The notes under the pieces were generated by a model, which saw only the letters and a program-made list of their open reading frames with translations, was not told where the DNA came from and did not search any database. Shown one piece after another: positions 54,304 to 62,475 of a stretch of DNA of 64,000 nt. The translations under genes were made by a program, and so were the position numbers. How positions within the stretch are numbered: the stretch's first letter is position 1; the number at the start of each line of letters is the position of its first letter. This stretch comes from Treponema pallidum subsp. pallidum str. Nichols (lineage in GTDB: Bacteria > Spirochaetota > Spirochaetia > Treponematales > Treponemataceae): assembly GCF_000410535.2 (NCBI RefSeq), contig NC_021490.2:977218-1041217 (forward strand), given 5' to 3'.

Positions 54304-56172
54304 TCAGGTTTTATTCTTGTTAGCCGTACGCTTCATCACCAACTGCTGTACAAGCGTCACTCCGTTCATTGCCGTCCAATACACTAGAAGACCCGAGGGC
54401 GCATCATAAAAGAAAAAGAAAAAGAACAACGGCATCACATAGGTCATAATCGTCATGGATGTTTTTTGCTGCTCTGTGTGCGGTACCTGCGTCAACTTAC
54501 TAAACATAATTTGAGAGACTACATACAAAACCGGCAGCATACGCATTTGAGTCCACTGTGTCACCGGCAATGCGAACGGCAGTGTCCACACGCTGTCTGC
54601 CAACGAAAGATCAGGAATCCAATACGGGATAAACATCGCACCACGGAACTCGAAGTAGTTATTGAATAACCGATACATCGCAAAAATAATAGGCATCTGT
54701 ACAAGCGTTGGGAGACAGCCTGAAAGCGGATTGTACTGCGCTTCCCGGTAGAGTTTCGCCATTTCCTCATGTATCTTCTGCGTATTCCCTTTGTACCGCT
54801 CTTGGATACGCTGCATGTGTGGCTGCAGTTCTTGCATCTTTTGCATAGCGATAAAGCTCCTTTTCGTCAGCGGGAAAAAGAGCACCTTTATTGCAATCGT
54901 CACCAAAATAATTGCCACGCCCCAATTAGGAATGAGGGTGTAAAACAAACGCAGGAGCCACTTAAGGAGCACCTCAAGCGGATAGAGAATACCACCGCTT
55001 ACTGCCACCGCATCGATATACGTGCGCTCAAGCCCATAGGGATTTCGAGAGGCAACGTTGTACGCACTCAAATACTGCTCTGCGCACGGGCCGATGTACA
55101 CACGATAAACATCTGCAACCGCAGGCTGCGCAACAGCGCGGCGCACAAACGCGATGTGATGCTGCACAGCTGTTTCAGCTTGGGGAGCCGATAGCACTAG
55201 TCTTTTCAGACTGTCCGCATCATTGGGCAAAACGATGAGCGCAAAGTACTTACCCGAGACACTCGCCCAAGAGACAGGCGTATCTACCTGTTCACGTCCA
55301 TCTCCTTTCAGAGCATACGTTTTCGCCTTGCCACCTGCACCTACCATGAAGGTGCGAAACTCATACTTGTCCGCCGCATTCCGCTCAGGCCCGATCTCAG
55401 GCGGTGTGCGCAGGGTATAACTTGCTGTCCCAAAGTCAAAGCCATTCGCCCGCGCAAGAACAGTAGTCGCTGGGCCAGCATTCGTCTCCGCCACCGCGCG
55501 CACCTTCGCCCCTTGCCGGCTGTCTTCCCGCTCCTCTAGAACGTCTGCACTCAGGGAAACGTGCAACTCAAACATATAATTATCAGGATAGAATACGTAT
55601 CGCTTCGCCAGCACGAAAGGAGTCCGTGTACCGTCAGCATGCTGCGTGGCAACACTGCGGTAAAAACCTATGGAATGCACGCCACGCGCGCCTATCTCCT
55701 GCTTTACTTGGAAAAGTGCATTCACATTCGGAGCATACTCGTCCCCCAGCGCGAGCGAGAAAGCTCGATGGTCTGGACGTGCCTGTTCCACCATTTCTAC
55801 GTACTCACGTCGTTGCGCCGCATAGTGCTCACGCAACTGATACGAAAGAATATCTCCACCACGATTGGTAAACGTCACTTGCACTAGCGGGGTGCGTACC
55901 ACATACGTGCGCTCTACACGCTCTTCAGTTTCTGATTCGGGAAACACCAGCACCTGGCCGGAAGGATGCGCAGCAGGCTGCGTGGTCTCTTGCGTATCTG
56001 CTGCACCCCCGTGAGCACTTTGAGTGCGCGTCTCCTCAGGTACGGCCGACAGGGTGTGTTCCGCAGCAGAGTGCGAGGAGGATGCAGACGGATACAAAAG
56101 TTCCTGAAGGAACGAAGCTCCCACAAGCACTAACACCGACAATACGACTGCAATAAACATATTTTTTTTCAT
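54304..56172 (-). CDS. yidC: Membrane protein insertase YidC
   Basis: 622 aa, the long form with a periplasmic P1 domain. An N-terminal signal anchor (NMFIAVVLSVLVLVGASFLQELLY), the P1 beta domain at about 70-350, then GILYPLEVLLKWLLRLFYTLIPNWGVAIILVTIAIKVLFFPLT, MQKMQELQPHMQRIQERY, YNPLSGCLPTLVQMPIIFAMY and a last pair of helices. Inserts and folds inner-membrane proteins alone or with Sec. The ATG shares one base with the yidD stop (TGATG), and AGGAG lies 9 nt upstream; the 43 codons before it lie within yidD. Confidence 0.95.
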   Translation of the reverse strand: MKKNMFIAVVLSVLVLVGASFLQELLYPSASSSHSAAEHTLSAVPEETRTQSAHGGAADTQETTQPAAHPSGQVLVFPESETEERVERTYVVRTPLVQVTFTNRGGDILSYQLREHYAAQRREYVEMVEQARPDHRAFSLALGDEYAPNVNALFQVKQEIGARGVHSIGFYRSVATQHADGTRTPFVLAKRYVFYPDNYMFELHVSLSADVLEEREDSRQGAKVRAVAETNAGPATTVLARANGFDFGTASYTLRTPPEIGPERNAADKYEFRTFMVGAGGKAKTYALKGDGREQVDTPVSWASVSGKYFALIVLPNDADSLKRLVLSAPQAETAVQHHIAFVRRAVAQPAVADVYRVYIGPCAEQYLSAYNVASRNPYGLERTYIDAVAVSGGILYPLEVLLKWLLRLFYTLIPNWGVAIILVTIAIKVLFFPLTKRSFIAMQKMQELQPHMQRIQERYKGNTQKIHEEMAKLYREAQYNPLSGCLPTLVQMPIIFAMYRLFNNYFEFRGAMFIPYWIPDLSLADSVWTLPFALPVTQWTQMRMLPVLYVVSQIMFSKLTQVPHTEQQKTSMTIMTYVMPLFFFFFFYDAPSGLLVYWTAMNGVTLVQQLVMKRTANKNKT

Positions 56173-56456
56173 CACGAACACTCCTGCGCGTCTGTTTGCA
56201 ATGGGAGTACGTCCTTTGTTGGTACTGGGTCGTAACCACCTCGAGCAAAAGGATGACAACGTACAACTCTCTTTACAGTAAGAAAAAGACCCCATACACA
56301 TCCATGTACTCGCACGCTCTCATAGGCATACTGCGAGCAACTCGGATAATAACGGCACGAAGGCAAAAGATGAGGGGAAAGAGCGCGCTGGTAAAAACGG
56401 ATCAGCGCGAGCAACAATCCACTAAATACCCATGCACACAAGCGACGCACACTCAC
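56172..56456 (-). CDS. yidD: Membrane protein insertion factor YidD
   Basis: 94 aa. Signature [35 protein letters not shown] followed by [19 protein letters not shown], including the three conserved cysteines. Small amphipathic inner-membrane-associated protein that aids YidC. Lies between rnpA and yidC as in most bacteria. Confidence 0.96.
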   Translation of the reverse strand: MSVRRLCAWVFSGLLLALIRFYQRALSPHLLPSCRYYPSCSQYAYESVRVHGCVWGLFLTVKRVVRCHPFARGGYDPVPTKDVLPLQTDAQECS

Positions 56457-56459
56457 GGC

Positions 56460-56861
56460 CTATTCCTGCCTTTCAGCGGTAAATTCAGAGAACAGACGCG
56501 CGCGATCACACAACACGCACAGCAGCCGCTGATACGCCGCAAGGCTGTCTTCCACAACGGAAACCAAGAGGACCAAATCAAAACCTGGAACGAGAGAACT
56601 TTTGAGTGCACGATACGCCTCTTTTGAAAGCCGTCGTGCGCGATTGCGCGCGACGGCTTTTCCATAGCCGCGCCGAAAAGTAGCAAGGAACCGACTATAC
56701 GCACACCCGTTTGGCAACACAAAAAGACACGCGCGCCCGTAGCAAAACCTACGTCCCTGTTTGAACACTGCACGCACCCGGCAGGAACCGCGCAACCGTT
56801 CGCAGGCATCAAACGTAACGCGGACGGTGAAACAACGCGAAGAAACGCGTGAGGCAGCCAC
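56460..56861 (-). CDS. rnpA: Ribonuclease P protein component
   Basis: 133 aa. RNR signature FRRGYGKAVARNRARRLSKEAYR, preceded by FKQGRRFCYGRACLFVLPN and followed by FDLVLLV. Binds RNase P RNA to mature tRNA 5' ends. GTG start 5 nt after the rpmH stop; a second open frame over the same DNA has no family signature and is rejected. Confidence 0.93.
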   Translation of the reverse strand: MAASRVSSRCFTVRVTFDACERLRGSCRVRAVFKQGRRFCYGRACLFVLPNGCAYSRFLATFRRGYGKAVARNRARRLSKEAYRALKSSLVPGFDLVLLVSVVEDSLAAYQRLLCVLCDRARLFSEFTAERQE

Positions 56862-56866
56862 AAGGC

Positions 56867-57022
56867 CTAGTAAGGTTTTTTCTCGTCAGAAACGGTGAGC
56901 TTGCGTCGTCCCTTCGCACGACGACGCCGGAGTATCGCGCGCCCACCACGCGTTGCCATGCGCGCGCGAAAGCCAAATTTCCGCACGCGTTTCCGCCTGC
57001 TTGGTTGATAGGTCCGCTTCAC
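56867..57022 (-). CDS. rpmH: 50S ribosomal protein L34
   Basis: 51 aa, too short for most ORF finders. Translation from GTG gives [20 protein letters not shown], then [21 protein letters not shown] and a short acidic tail, an unmistakable L34. GGAGGAG lies 7 nt upstream. The stop is TAG at 56867-56869, 5 nt before rnpA. A promoter precedes it, so it heads the rpmH-rnpA-yidD-yidC-jag-ppi operon. Confidence 0.97.
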
Positions 57023-57060
57023 CGATTTCTCCTCCCCCTGCTAAGAACACGAGGGTCCAC

Positions 57061-57088
57061 TCTGTACCAAAGGTACCGGAGGCGTCAA
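57061..57088 (-). promoter_or_regulatory. Predicted promoter of the rpmH operon
   Basis: Minus-strand TTGACG (57083-57088), 16-nt spacer, TACAGA (57061-57066), about 38 nt before the rpmH GTG. Confidence 0.5.
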
Positions 57089-57110
57089 GATCCCCTCTTG
57101 TAGGGGGAAC

Positions 57111-57130
57111 CGGCTCCTCGGGAGGAGCCG
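57111..57130. terminator. Strong GC hairpin between two minus-strand genes
   Basis: Perfect 9-bp inverted repeat CGGCTCCTC/GAGGAGCCG with a 2-nt centre. It follows the stop at 57142 by 11 nt and precedes the rpmH promoter, so termination is plausible, but no T run follows on either strand. Confidence 0.45.
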
Positions 57131-57141
57131 CGTCAGCACCT

Positions 57142-58149
57142 TTAATTCGAAATGTTTTGCTCACAGAAAAAGGGATAGGAGTGTGCGCGCCCTGTTTCTT
57201 GCGATAAGTGAGGCTTTAAATTCCGGAACGGTCTCCCATGTTCATTAAATAAGGCGCGATATTCCTCTTCTTCCCGCAAAAAAAGGCGAAACCAGGCTGA
57301 TATCAGGCGACGGTACAACGCGAACGATTCCACACTCAGCGTTTTGTTGTACGTAAATCCCCACACTTCAAAATATTTATCCGTCCCCGCCCCATGTCCC
57401 ATACCTTTTAGCGACAAAAAGCACGCAGGCACATCCTGTGGTAAACTCTGAAAGAACTCATACGACCGTTCAGGATATGCCAACATATCCTTTGTTCCCG
57501 TCAGAATCAGCACCGCAGCACGTACCGAGCGCAAATCAGTTCCCAGTTGCTCGTTTTTTCCCCCAACCATGTTCACCATATCAGCGCCCCCGTTAAAGGG
57601 ATGCAACGCAACTACCGTTCGAATACGCTCAGGGTACCGATTTGCATAGTGCAGGGCAGCTGTACCACCCATCGAGTGTCCCAACACCCCTACACGCGTA
57701 AAATCAACCTTTCGATACAGAGGAGAGCCCTCCTGCTCATTTACGCGCTGCATAAGTGCATAGACACTATCAAACGTACTCAAAAAATCGGGTGGCCGCC
57801 GCTGAGCTCGCGACGTAAACACCACCGTGACAAATCCCTGTGCAGCCAGAAAGCGCGCTAACGCACGCTGATAATCTTGCGTGCTATTCCATCCGCGCGA
57901 AAGCATGATAAGCGGATACGTACCCTGATGCGCTGGATAATACACCGAGGCAGGATAACGCAGGTGCACTCGGTCAGTGAGTTGCTCATCAAACTGATTA
58001 TCACGCACAGTACGCTTGTGCATTTTATTCAGAAGGGAGACATCATCGTTACACGCCGCCACTTCGAAGACTTCTTGGAAAGTAAGATCCTGCGCACGCA
58101 AGAAAAACGAGAAGAAAATACTAAATGCCAACCCACACCATTTTTTCAT
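57142..58149 (-). CDS. Secreted alpha/beta hydrolase (PET-hydrolase/PAF-acetylhydrolase-like)
   Basis: 335 aa from the ATG at 58149. Signal peptide MKKWCGLAFSIFFSFFLRAQ. Motifs: YPLIMLSRGWNSTQDYQRALARFLAAQGFVTV, nucleophile GVLGHSMGGTAALHYA, aspartate in LTGTKDMLAYPE and histidine in LKGMGHGAGTDK, a full triad. The fold is that of secreted dienelactone hydrolase-like lipases; lipid or ester substrates in the periplasm are likely (inference). The start is not supported by a Shine-Dalgarno sequence. Confidence 0.8.
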   Translation of the reverse strand: MKKWCGLAFSIFFSFFLRAQDLTFQEVFEVAACNDDVSLLNKMHKRTVRDNQFDEQLTDRVHLRYPASVYYPAHQGTYPLIMLSRGWNSTQDYQRALARFLAAQGFVTVVFTSRAQRRPPDFLSTFDSVYALMQRVNEQEGSPLYRKVDFTRVGVLGHSMGGTAALHYANRYPERIRTVVALHPFNGGADMVNMVGGKNEQLGTDLRSVRAAVLILTGTKDMLAYPERSYEFFQSLPQDVPACFLSLKGMGHGAGTDKYFEVWGFTYNKTLSVESFALYRRLISAWFRLFLREEEEYRALFNEHGRPFRNLKPHLSQETGRAHSYPFFCEQNISN

Positions 58150-58260
58150 CACACACCCGCACAGAAACAAGCATAGCAACGCCGCCGCTTACACGCCCGC
58201 TCCGTTTGCCCGTGACTGCTCCATCACTTTACACGTGCTGCAGCACGTCCTTACCGTCAC

Positions 58261-59439
58261 TTAGCGAAACAGATTCATCAGCAGCATCGGCACTGAAATT
58301 AAACTGCCAATCATTGCCCCTATGCTTGAAAGCACCACCACTAACAGTACATGCGCAAACTTATTACGATACCAGCCACGGAACGTAACAATATCGTCCG
58401 CCAGGCGCTCCATATCCGCCACTTGCGGCCGGCACACCCACGCCTGCGCAAAACCCGTAAACAAACCCACCCCGATTATCGGCGTGAGTACTGCAATTGG
58501 CGCCCCCACAAAACCCACCACTATGCTGAGCGGATGTCCGAGTGCACACAACACCCCCAGTGCTGTCATACTCCCGCTCCACCATAGCCACTGCATCAGT
58601 GCATCGCGCGATGCGCCTACGCCGCCAGCAAAAAAGCATGTCACCACTACCCCCATCAGCAGCAACGGAAACAGCCAACCTAACAGCTGCCCCGCATGCG
58701 GAGAACTACCCACCGTTTCTAGATTCGTCACTTCAGCCGTGCGTGCTCCGCACGCAAACTCGTACAAACACCGTTGCACACCCGCCACGCTCCCTGCGCT
58801 GACTACTGCCATTACCACTTGGCTGTCCACCGCCCAAATTTTGGAAGCCAGATATTGGTTCCGCTCGTCCACCAATACCCCCTTTACCGCCGGTAGGAAC
58901 GAGATAATCTCTTGCATTAACCCATCCATCGCGCCGTGCGCACACAGTACCGCAACGCGCTGCTCGCTCAACTGTTCCCCAGTAAACGCCACACTCAGCA
59001 ACACTGCCAGCAGCTTTGCTCGGCCCCAGGGATTTAACACGCGCCAGGCACGTCTGAGCGTCACCTCAATAGACCGATCGATATACGCTACCTGGGCAGA
59101 AAGCTCCGCTGCCACCTCAATTGCCGCTTTCACTTCATCCCCAAGTCTTACGCCAGTACCGGAACTCAGACGTTTCTGAAACGCAGACAGGGCTAGAGTA
59201 CTGAGGAGAAAGAAGCCTTTCCCTTCACGCAAAACCCGCGCAAGGTCATATTCCTGCCACTGGCGCATCCCCAAGAGGTCCTGCGCACGCGCATCGTCCA
59301 CTTCCACACACACACACTGCGGACGCCTCGCACGAATCGTGCGACGCACGCACTCAATGGCTTCCTGAGAAGTACAGGCTACCCCCATAAGCACCACACG
59401 GCGAGACCCGAACTCAAGACACGTCAGCTGGTGATCCAT
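58261..59439 (-). CDS. TraB/PrgY-like membrane protein with altered GxxH motif
   Basis: 392 aa from the ATG at 59439 (TTG 59451 and GTG 59445 are alternatives). TraB landmarks: VVLMGVACTSQEAIECVR, VCVEVDDARAQDLL, VAYIDRSIEVTLRRAWRVL. The family's GTAHxS motif, which supplies a histidine thought to bind metal, reads GVACTS here, with cysteine in place of histidine. The C-terminal half has five or more membrane helices (LGWLFPLLLMGVVVTCFFAGGV; LLVVVLSSIGAMIGSLISVPMLLM). Related proteins include PrgY, which limits pheromone peptides, and Tiki proteases; the role here is unknown. Confidence 0.75.
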   Translation of the reverse strand: MDHQLTCLEFGSRRVVLMGVACTSQEAIECVRRTIRARRPQCVCVEVDDARAQDLLGMRQWQEYDLARVLREGKGFFLLSTLALSAFQKRLSSGTGVRLGDEVKAAIEVAAELSAQVAYIDRSIEVTLRRAWRVLNPWGRAKLLAVLLSVAFTGEQLSEQRVAVLCAHGAMDGLMQEIISFLPAVKGVLVDERNQYLASKIWAVDSQVVMAVVSAGSVAGVQRCLYEFACGARTAEVTNLETVGSSPHAGQLLGWLFPLLLMGVVVTCFFAGGVGASRDALMQWLWWSGSMTALGVLCALGHPLSIVVGFVGAPIAVLTPIIGVGLFTGFAQAWVCRPQVADMERLADDIVTFRGWYRNKFAHVLLVVVLSSIGAMIGSLISVPMLLMNLFR

Positions 59440-59537
59440 AACCACTTTCAAAGGGTAACCTTTACCCGAGACTCACGCCATCAACCAGTCGCACCTTGCC
59501 GACTGTCCCTCCCACACACGGTGGCGCCCAAGACGGC

Positions 59538-60974
59538 CTAGGGATTCGTACGCAGCGACGATGACCTCCCTCGTAAACGCCCAAGAGCACTCACCGCAAG
59601 TCGGTGCTCAAAGGAAGAAGGAGCACGCGCCGATTCTACTTCACCGTAATGTTTCTCGGCAAGCAGATGCCGCCCCCCGAGTTCGTAAAAAAAGGCAAGG
59701 TAAAACGAGTATCTTATACGCTGGGGCACTGACTTAATTTTAGATATACGGGAAGCCATATCCTGTTCCCCACTCAAATCGACAAACAAGCGACACAAAA
59801 AATACTCCACTTCCCGTCGCGTTCTATCTACGGTCCGAATAAACGTCCGCATAAAGTGCTGCGCCTTGTGTGCCTGGCCCATCTGACACAAACACAGCGC
59901 CGTCATGAGCGCATACGAGATATTCGTTGGGGCGTAGGTAAGCGCAGTTGCAAAAGCCTCACGCGCCTCTTCCCACCGCTGCTGCTCCCAAAATAGCACT
60001 CCTAAGCTTTCGAAAGAAAAATGGTATTTCGGATACAGCTGCACCGCGCGCTGATAGTGCTCAATCGCTTTCTCCGCTCGCCCGAGCTCGTCGTAAATTC
60101 CCCCCAGATAAATGTGGGCAAAATACGCATCAGCAGAAAGCGCCACTGCGCGCTCGAACGCCGCTGCCGCACGCTCCTTTTTTCCCGCCTGGGACAAATA
60201 CGTGCCGAGATCTGTCCAATATGCAGGATCATGCGGATCAAGCTGCACCACACGTTCCAGATCCCTAATAGCTTCGAGCACTCGGTTCGTTTCCGCTTTC
60301 ACCCGCGCACATTCTGCAAGCGCGCGCTCATGTTCAGGCGTATCCTGCAGTACCTGTCGGTACTGTGCCTCTGCCTCTTGCATCTTTCCCTGCAGATAGT
60401 ACACCTTCCCCAAACCTACCCGCGCGTCCTGCGCACGCGGCTCCACGCGCAGCGCGCGCGAGAAAGCCTGCACCGCCTGGGCATAATCATTAACACTTAA
60501 AAAATCGTAACCGCGTTCAGTCAGTGCCCACAGATCGTGCGGATCCTGCGCAAGAATCTTTTCTACATACTGTTTCTTCTTGCGCACATCTCGTTTCGCT
60601 TGCGCTATCATTGCGTGTGCGTACCACAGTTGCACCGTTTCAGAAGCCGTAGGACCGTCCTGCCCAAGCTTTTCTGCAAGCTCCTGCGCGTGCGTCAATT
60701 TCCCTGCGGAAATGAGCGTAGAAAGATACAGGTATTGGATGCGCTTTTCGGCACGATGCTCAGGGCTCAACGTATCGAACAGCTGCAACGCCTCTTCCCA
60801 CCGCTGCTTTTCCAACAACCCACTGAGCTGAGCTGCAAAACGGATATTAGGATTTTCGCTTTTTAAAAGCTGTGCCCGCTCGCTCTCCCGAGCGCTGTTC
60901 GATCCAGTACTAACACAAGATACAAAGAGCGCACCTAAGAGCACACTCACCTTAAAAAGAGTGCCATACCGCAC
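59538..60974 (-). CDS. TPR lipoprotein
   Basis: 478 aa. Lipobox LFVSC after a hydrophobic stretch (VSVLLGALFVSC). About ten tetratricopeptide repeats fill the mature protein (AQDPHDLWALTERGYDFLSVNDYAQAVQAF; VQLDPHDPAYWTDLGTYLSQAGKKERAAAAF; QLYPKYHFSFESLGVLFWEQQRWEEAREAF). I recall the T. pallidum homologue (TP0954) as reported to mediate attachment to placental cells. GTG start after GGGGG. Divergent from the small gene and the TatT/TatP cluster. Confidence 0.85.
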   Translation of the reverse strand: MRYGTLFKVSVLLGALFVSCVSTGSNSARESERAQLLKSENPNIRFAAQLSGLLEKQRWEEALQLFDTLSPEHRAEKRIQYLYLSTLISAGKLTHAQELAEKLGQDGPTASETVQLWYAHAMIAQAKRDVRKKKQYVEKILAQDPHDLWALTERGYDFLSVNDYAQAVQAFSRALRVEPRAQDARVGLGKVYYLQGKMQEAEAQYRQVLQDTPEHERALAECARVKAETNRVLEAIRDLERVVQLDPHDPAYWTDLGTYLSQAGKKERAAAAFERAVALSADAYFAHIYLGGIYDELGRAEKAIEHYQRAVQLYPKYHFSFESLGVLFWEQQRWEEAREAFATALTYAPTNISYALMTALCLCQMGQAHKAQHFMRTFIRTVDRTRREVEYFLCRLFVDLSGEQDMASRISKIKSVPQRIRYSFYLAFFYELGGRHLLAEKHYGEVESARAPSSFEHRLAVSALGRLRGRSSSLRTNP

Positions 60975-61098
60975 ACCGACCCCCTGTACCGCACGCTGCC
61001 GACACCCGCGCGTCGCTGAATTCTCGGCGTCTTTCTTTTACCTTTTTATTTAAATCGCAGAGGAACTTTCCTGGAGCTCCCCCACAAGAGCCATGCCC

Positions 61099-61128
61099 TT
61101 GACCTGAGAGGGAAAATCAGCTTATGCT
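61099..61128 (+). promoter_or_regulatory. Predicted promoter of the small protein-tatT-tatP cluster
   Basis: TTGACC (61099-61104), 18-nt spacer, TATGCT (61123-61128), then 7 nt to the ATG at 61136. It overlaps the upstream in-frame ATG at 61124, arguing against that start. Confidence 0.5.
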
Positions 61129-61135
61129 TCCGCCG

Positions 61136-61417
61136 ATGGCGTGCGGGGAGTCCTGGGAAGAGCTCAAATATCGTGAAGTTTTTGAGGAAGAATTGAGCGC
61201 GCTCGAGCACCGTCGCCAGCGCGATCCAACGTGCAGCGTCTCGGATATCGAGGCGGTTCTGGAAACTCTTTATCTCATGGATGGGAATAATCAGGATGGG
61301 CGTGGGAACCCCCGTCAAATCGGTCTGGACGCTACCATAGCCGCGTACGAGCAGTTTCTGTGCGAGTGGAGACGCCAGCTGAGCACTGCCTCGCCCCTGA
61401 GCATGGAAAAGAAATGA
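61136..61417 (+). CDS. Small acidic hypothetical protein coupled to tatT
   Basis: 93 aa. Begins MACGESWEELKYREVFEEEL, helical and acidic, with SVSDIEAVLETLYLMDGNNQDGRGNPRQIGLDATIAAYEQFL. No signal or membrane segment, so probably cytoplasmic. Its stop overlaps the tatT ATG (ATGA), so expression is tied to the transporter lipoprotein. I do not recognise a family. An ATG at 61124 is in frame but lies on the predicted -10 box. Confidence 0.65.
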   Translation: MACGESWEELKYREVFEEELSALEHRRQRDPTCSVSDIEAVLETLYLMDGNNQDGRGNPRQIGLDATIAAYEQFLCEWRRQLSTASPLSMEKK

Positions 61418-62385
61418 AACACCCCTCGGTGCGCGTATGCTGCTTTGCGTTCGCATCCTGTCTTCTTTGTGCAGGCTGTTCACTGAAAAGGCTCGCCTTT
61501 TCCTCTCTCTCCCACACGCTCGCTCCCTTTCCTGAGGGGGAACTGGACGCGCACCTTTCGGACGCCGATTTTACGCGCGTTTTCACCGAGGAAGATGATC
61601 TTGATTTAGTCGCCCAGTCCCTCCCACTGGTGCTCAAGGTGTACGAAGCGCTGCATCTGCAGAATCCCGCGCACAGAGGACTATCCCTCGCTGTCGGCAG
61701 GCTCTATATCATGTACGCTAATGCTTTTGTCCAGACCCCTGCTCAGTATTTGCCAGAAGACGAGTTTGAGGCGCAGAACGAAGCCTATTCGCGCGCGAGG
61801 AAACTGTATTTGCGTGGCGCGCGCTATGCGCTCTCCTCGCTAGAAACCGCATATCCGGGCTTCACCCGTGAGGTATTCTCCGGGGATGAGCAACGGTTGC
61901 ACAAGGTACTTTCTCGCTGTACGCGTGTGGATGTGGGCACCCTTTACTGGGTAGGTACGGGGTACGTGGCGGCGTTCGCCCTTACCCCTCTGGGAAGCGC
62001 GCTCCCAGACACCGTGCATGCGGCGGTGATGATGCTTGAGAGAGCCTGCGATCTGTGGCCTTCGTATCAGGAAGGAGCAGTCTGGAACGTACTGACCAAG
62101 TTTTACGCCGCAGCACCAGAGTCTTTCGGTGGGGGGATGGAGAAGGCACATACCGCGTTCGAACACCTTACGCGGTACTGCAGCGCGCACGACCCTGATC
62201 ACCACATCACATACGCTGATGCGCTGTGCATACCCCTTAACAATCGTGCAGGTTTTGACGAGGCACTCGATCGCGCTCTTGCCATTGACCCTGAGTCGGT
62301 GCCGCATAATAAACTACTGGTGATCCTTTCTCAAAAGCGTGCACGTTGGTTAAAGGCGCACGTGCAGGATTTTTTCTTGGATTGA
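61414..62385 (+). CDS. tatT: TatT, TPR-like lipoprotein of a TRAP transporter
   Basis: 323 aa. Lipobox LLCAGC about 22 residues in. The mature part is helical with cryptic TPR-like units (QSLPLVLKVYEALHLQNPAHRGLSLAVGRLY; AAVMMLERACDLWPSYQEGAVWNVLTKFYAAAPESFGGGMEKA) and matches what I recall of T. pallidum TatT (TP0956), which trimerises and binds TatP in the periplasm. The ATG at 61414 overlaps the small gene upstream. tatP follows 90 nt later. Confidence 0.9.
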   Translation: MKHPSVRVCCFAFASCLLCAGCSLKRLAFSSLSHTLAPFPEGELDAHLSDADFTRVFTEEDDLDLVAQSLPLVLKVYEALHLQNPAHRGLSLAVGRLYIMYANAFVQTPAQYLPEDEFEAQNEAYSRARKLYLRGARYALSSLETAYPGFTREVFSGDEQRLHKVLSRCTRVDVGTLYWVGTGYVAAFALTPLGSALPDTVHAAVMMLERACDLWPSYQEGAVWNVLTKFYAAAPESFGGGMEKAHTAFEHLTRYCSAHDPDHHITYADALCIPLNNRAGFDEALDRALAIDPESVPHNKLLVILSQKRARWLKAHVQDFFLD

Positions 62386-62475
62386 GAATAAGCAGAATTC
62401 GTGGTGCAGGTAGTCTCCCTGCACAGGACGCGCGTTCTTGTGTAAAAAATTACTTTTTGCAAAAGGAATATCTGT

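Noticed and set aside
56453-56863. Second minus-strand frame of 136 codons over rnpA
   Set aside because: The overlapping frame 56460-56861 carries the RNR signature of RnpA; this one does not.
58322-59179. Open frame of 285 codons on the plus strand
   Set aside because: Antisense to the TraB-like gene; Ser/Thr/Pro-rich shadow.
59453-59467. Palindrome GGGTAA-CCT-TTACCC before the TraB-like gene
   Set aside because: Short and possibly coincidental; no recognised regulator and no good -35 box nearby.
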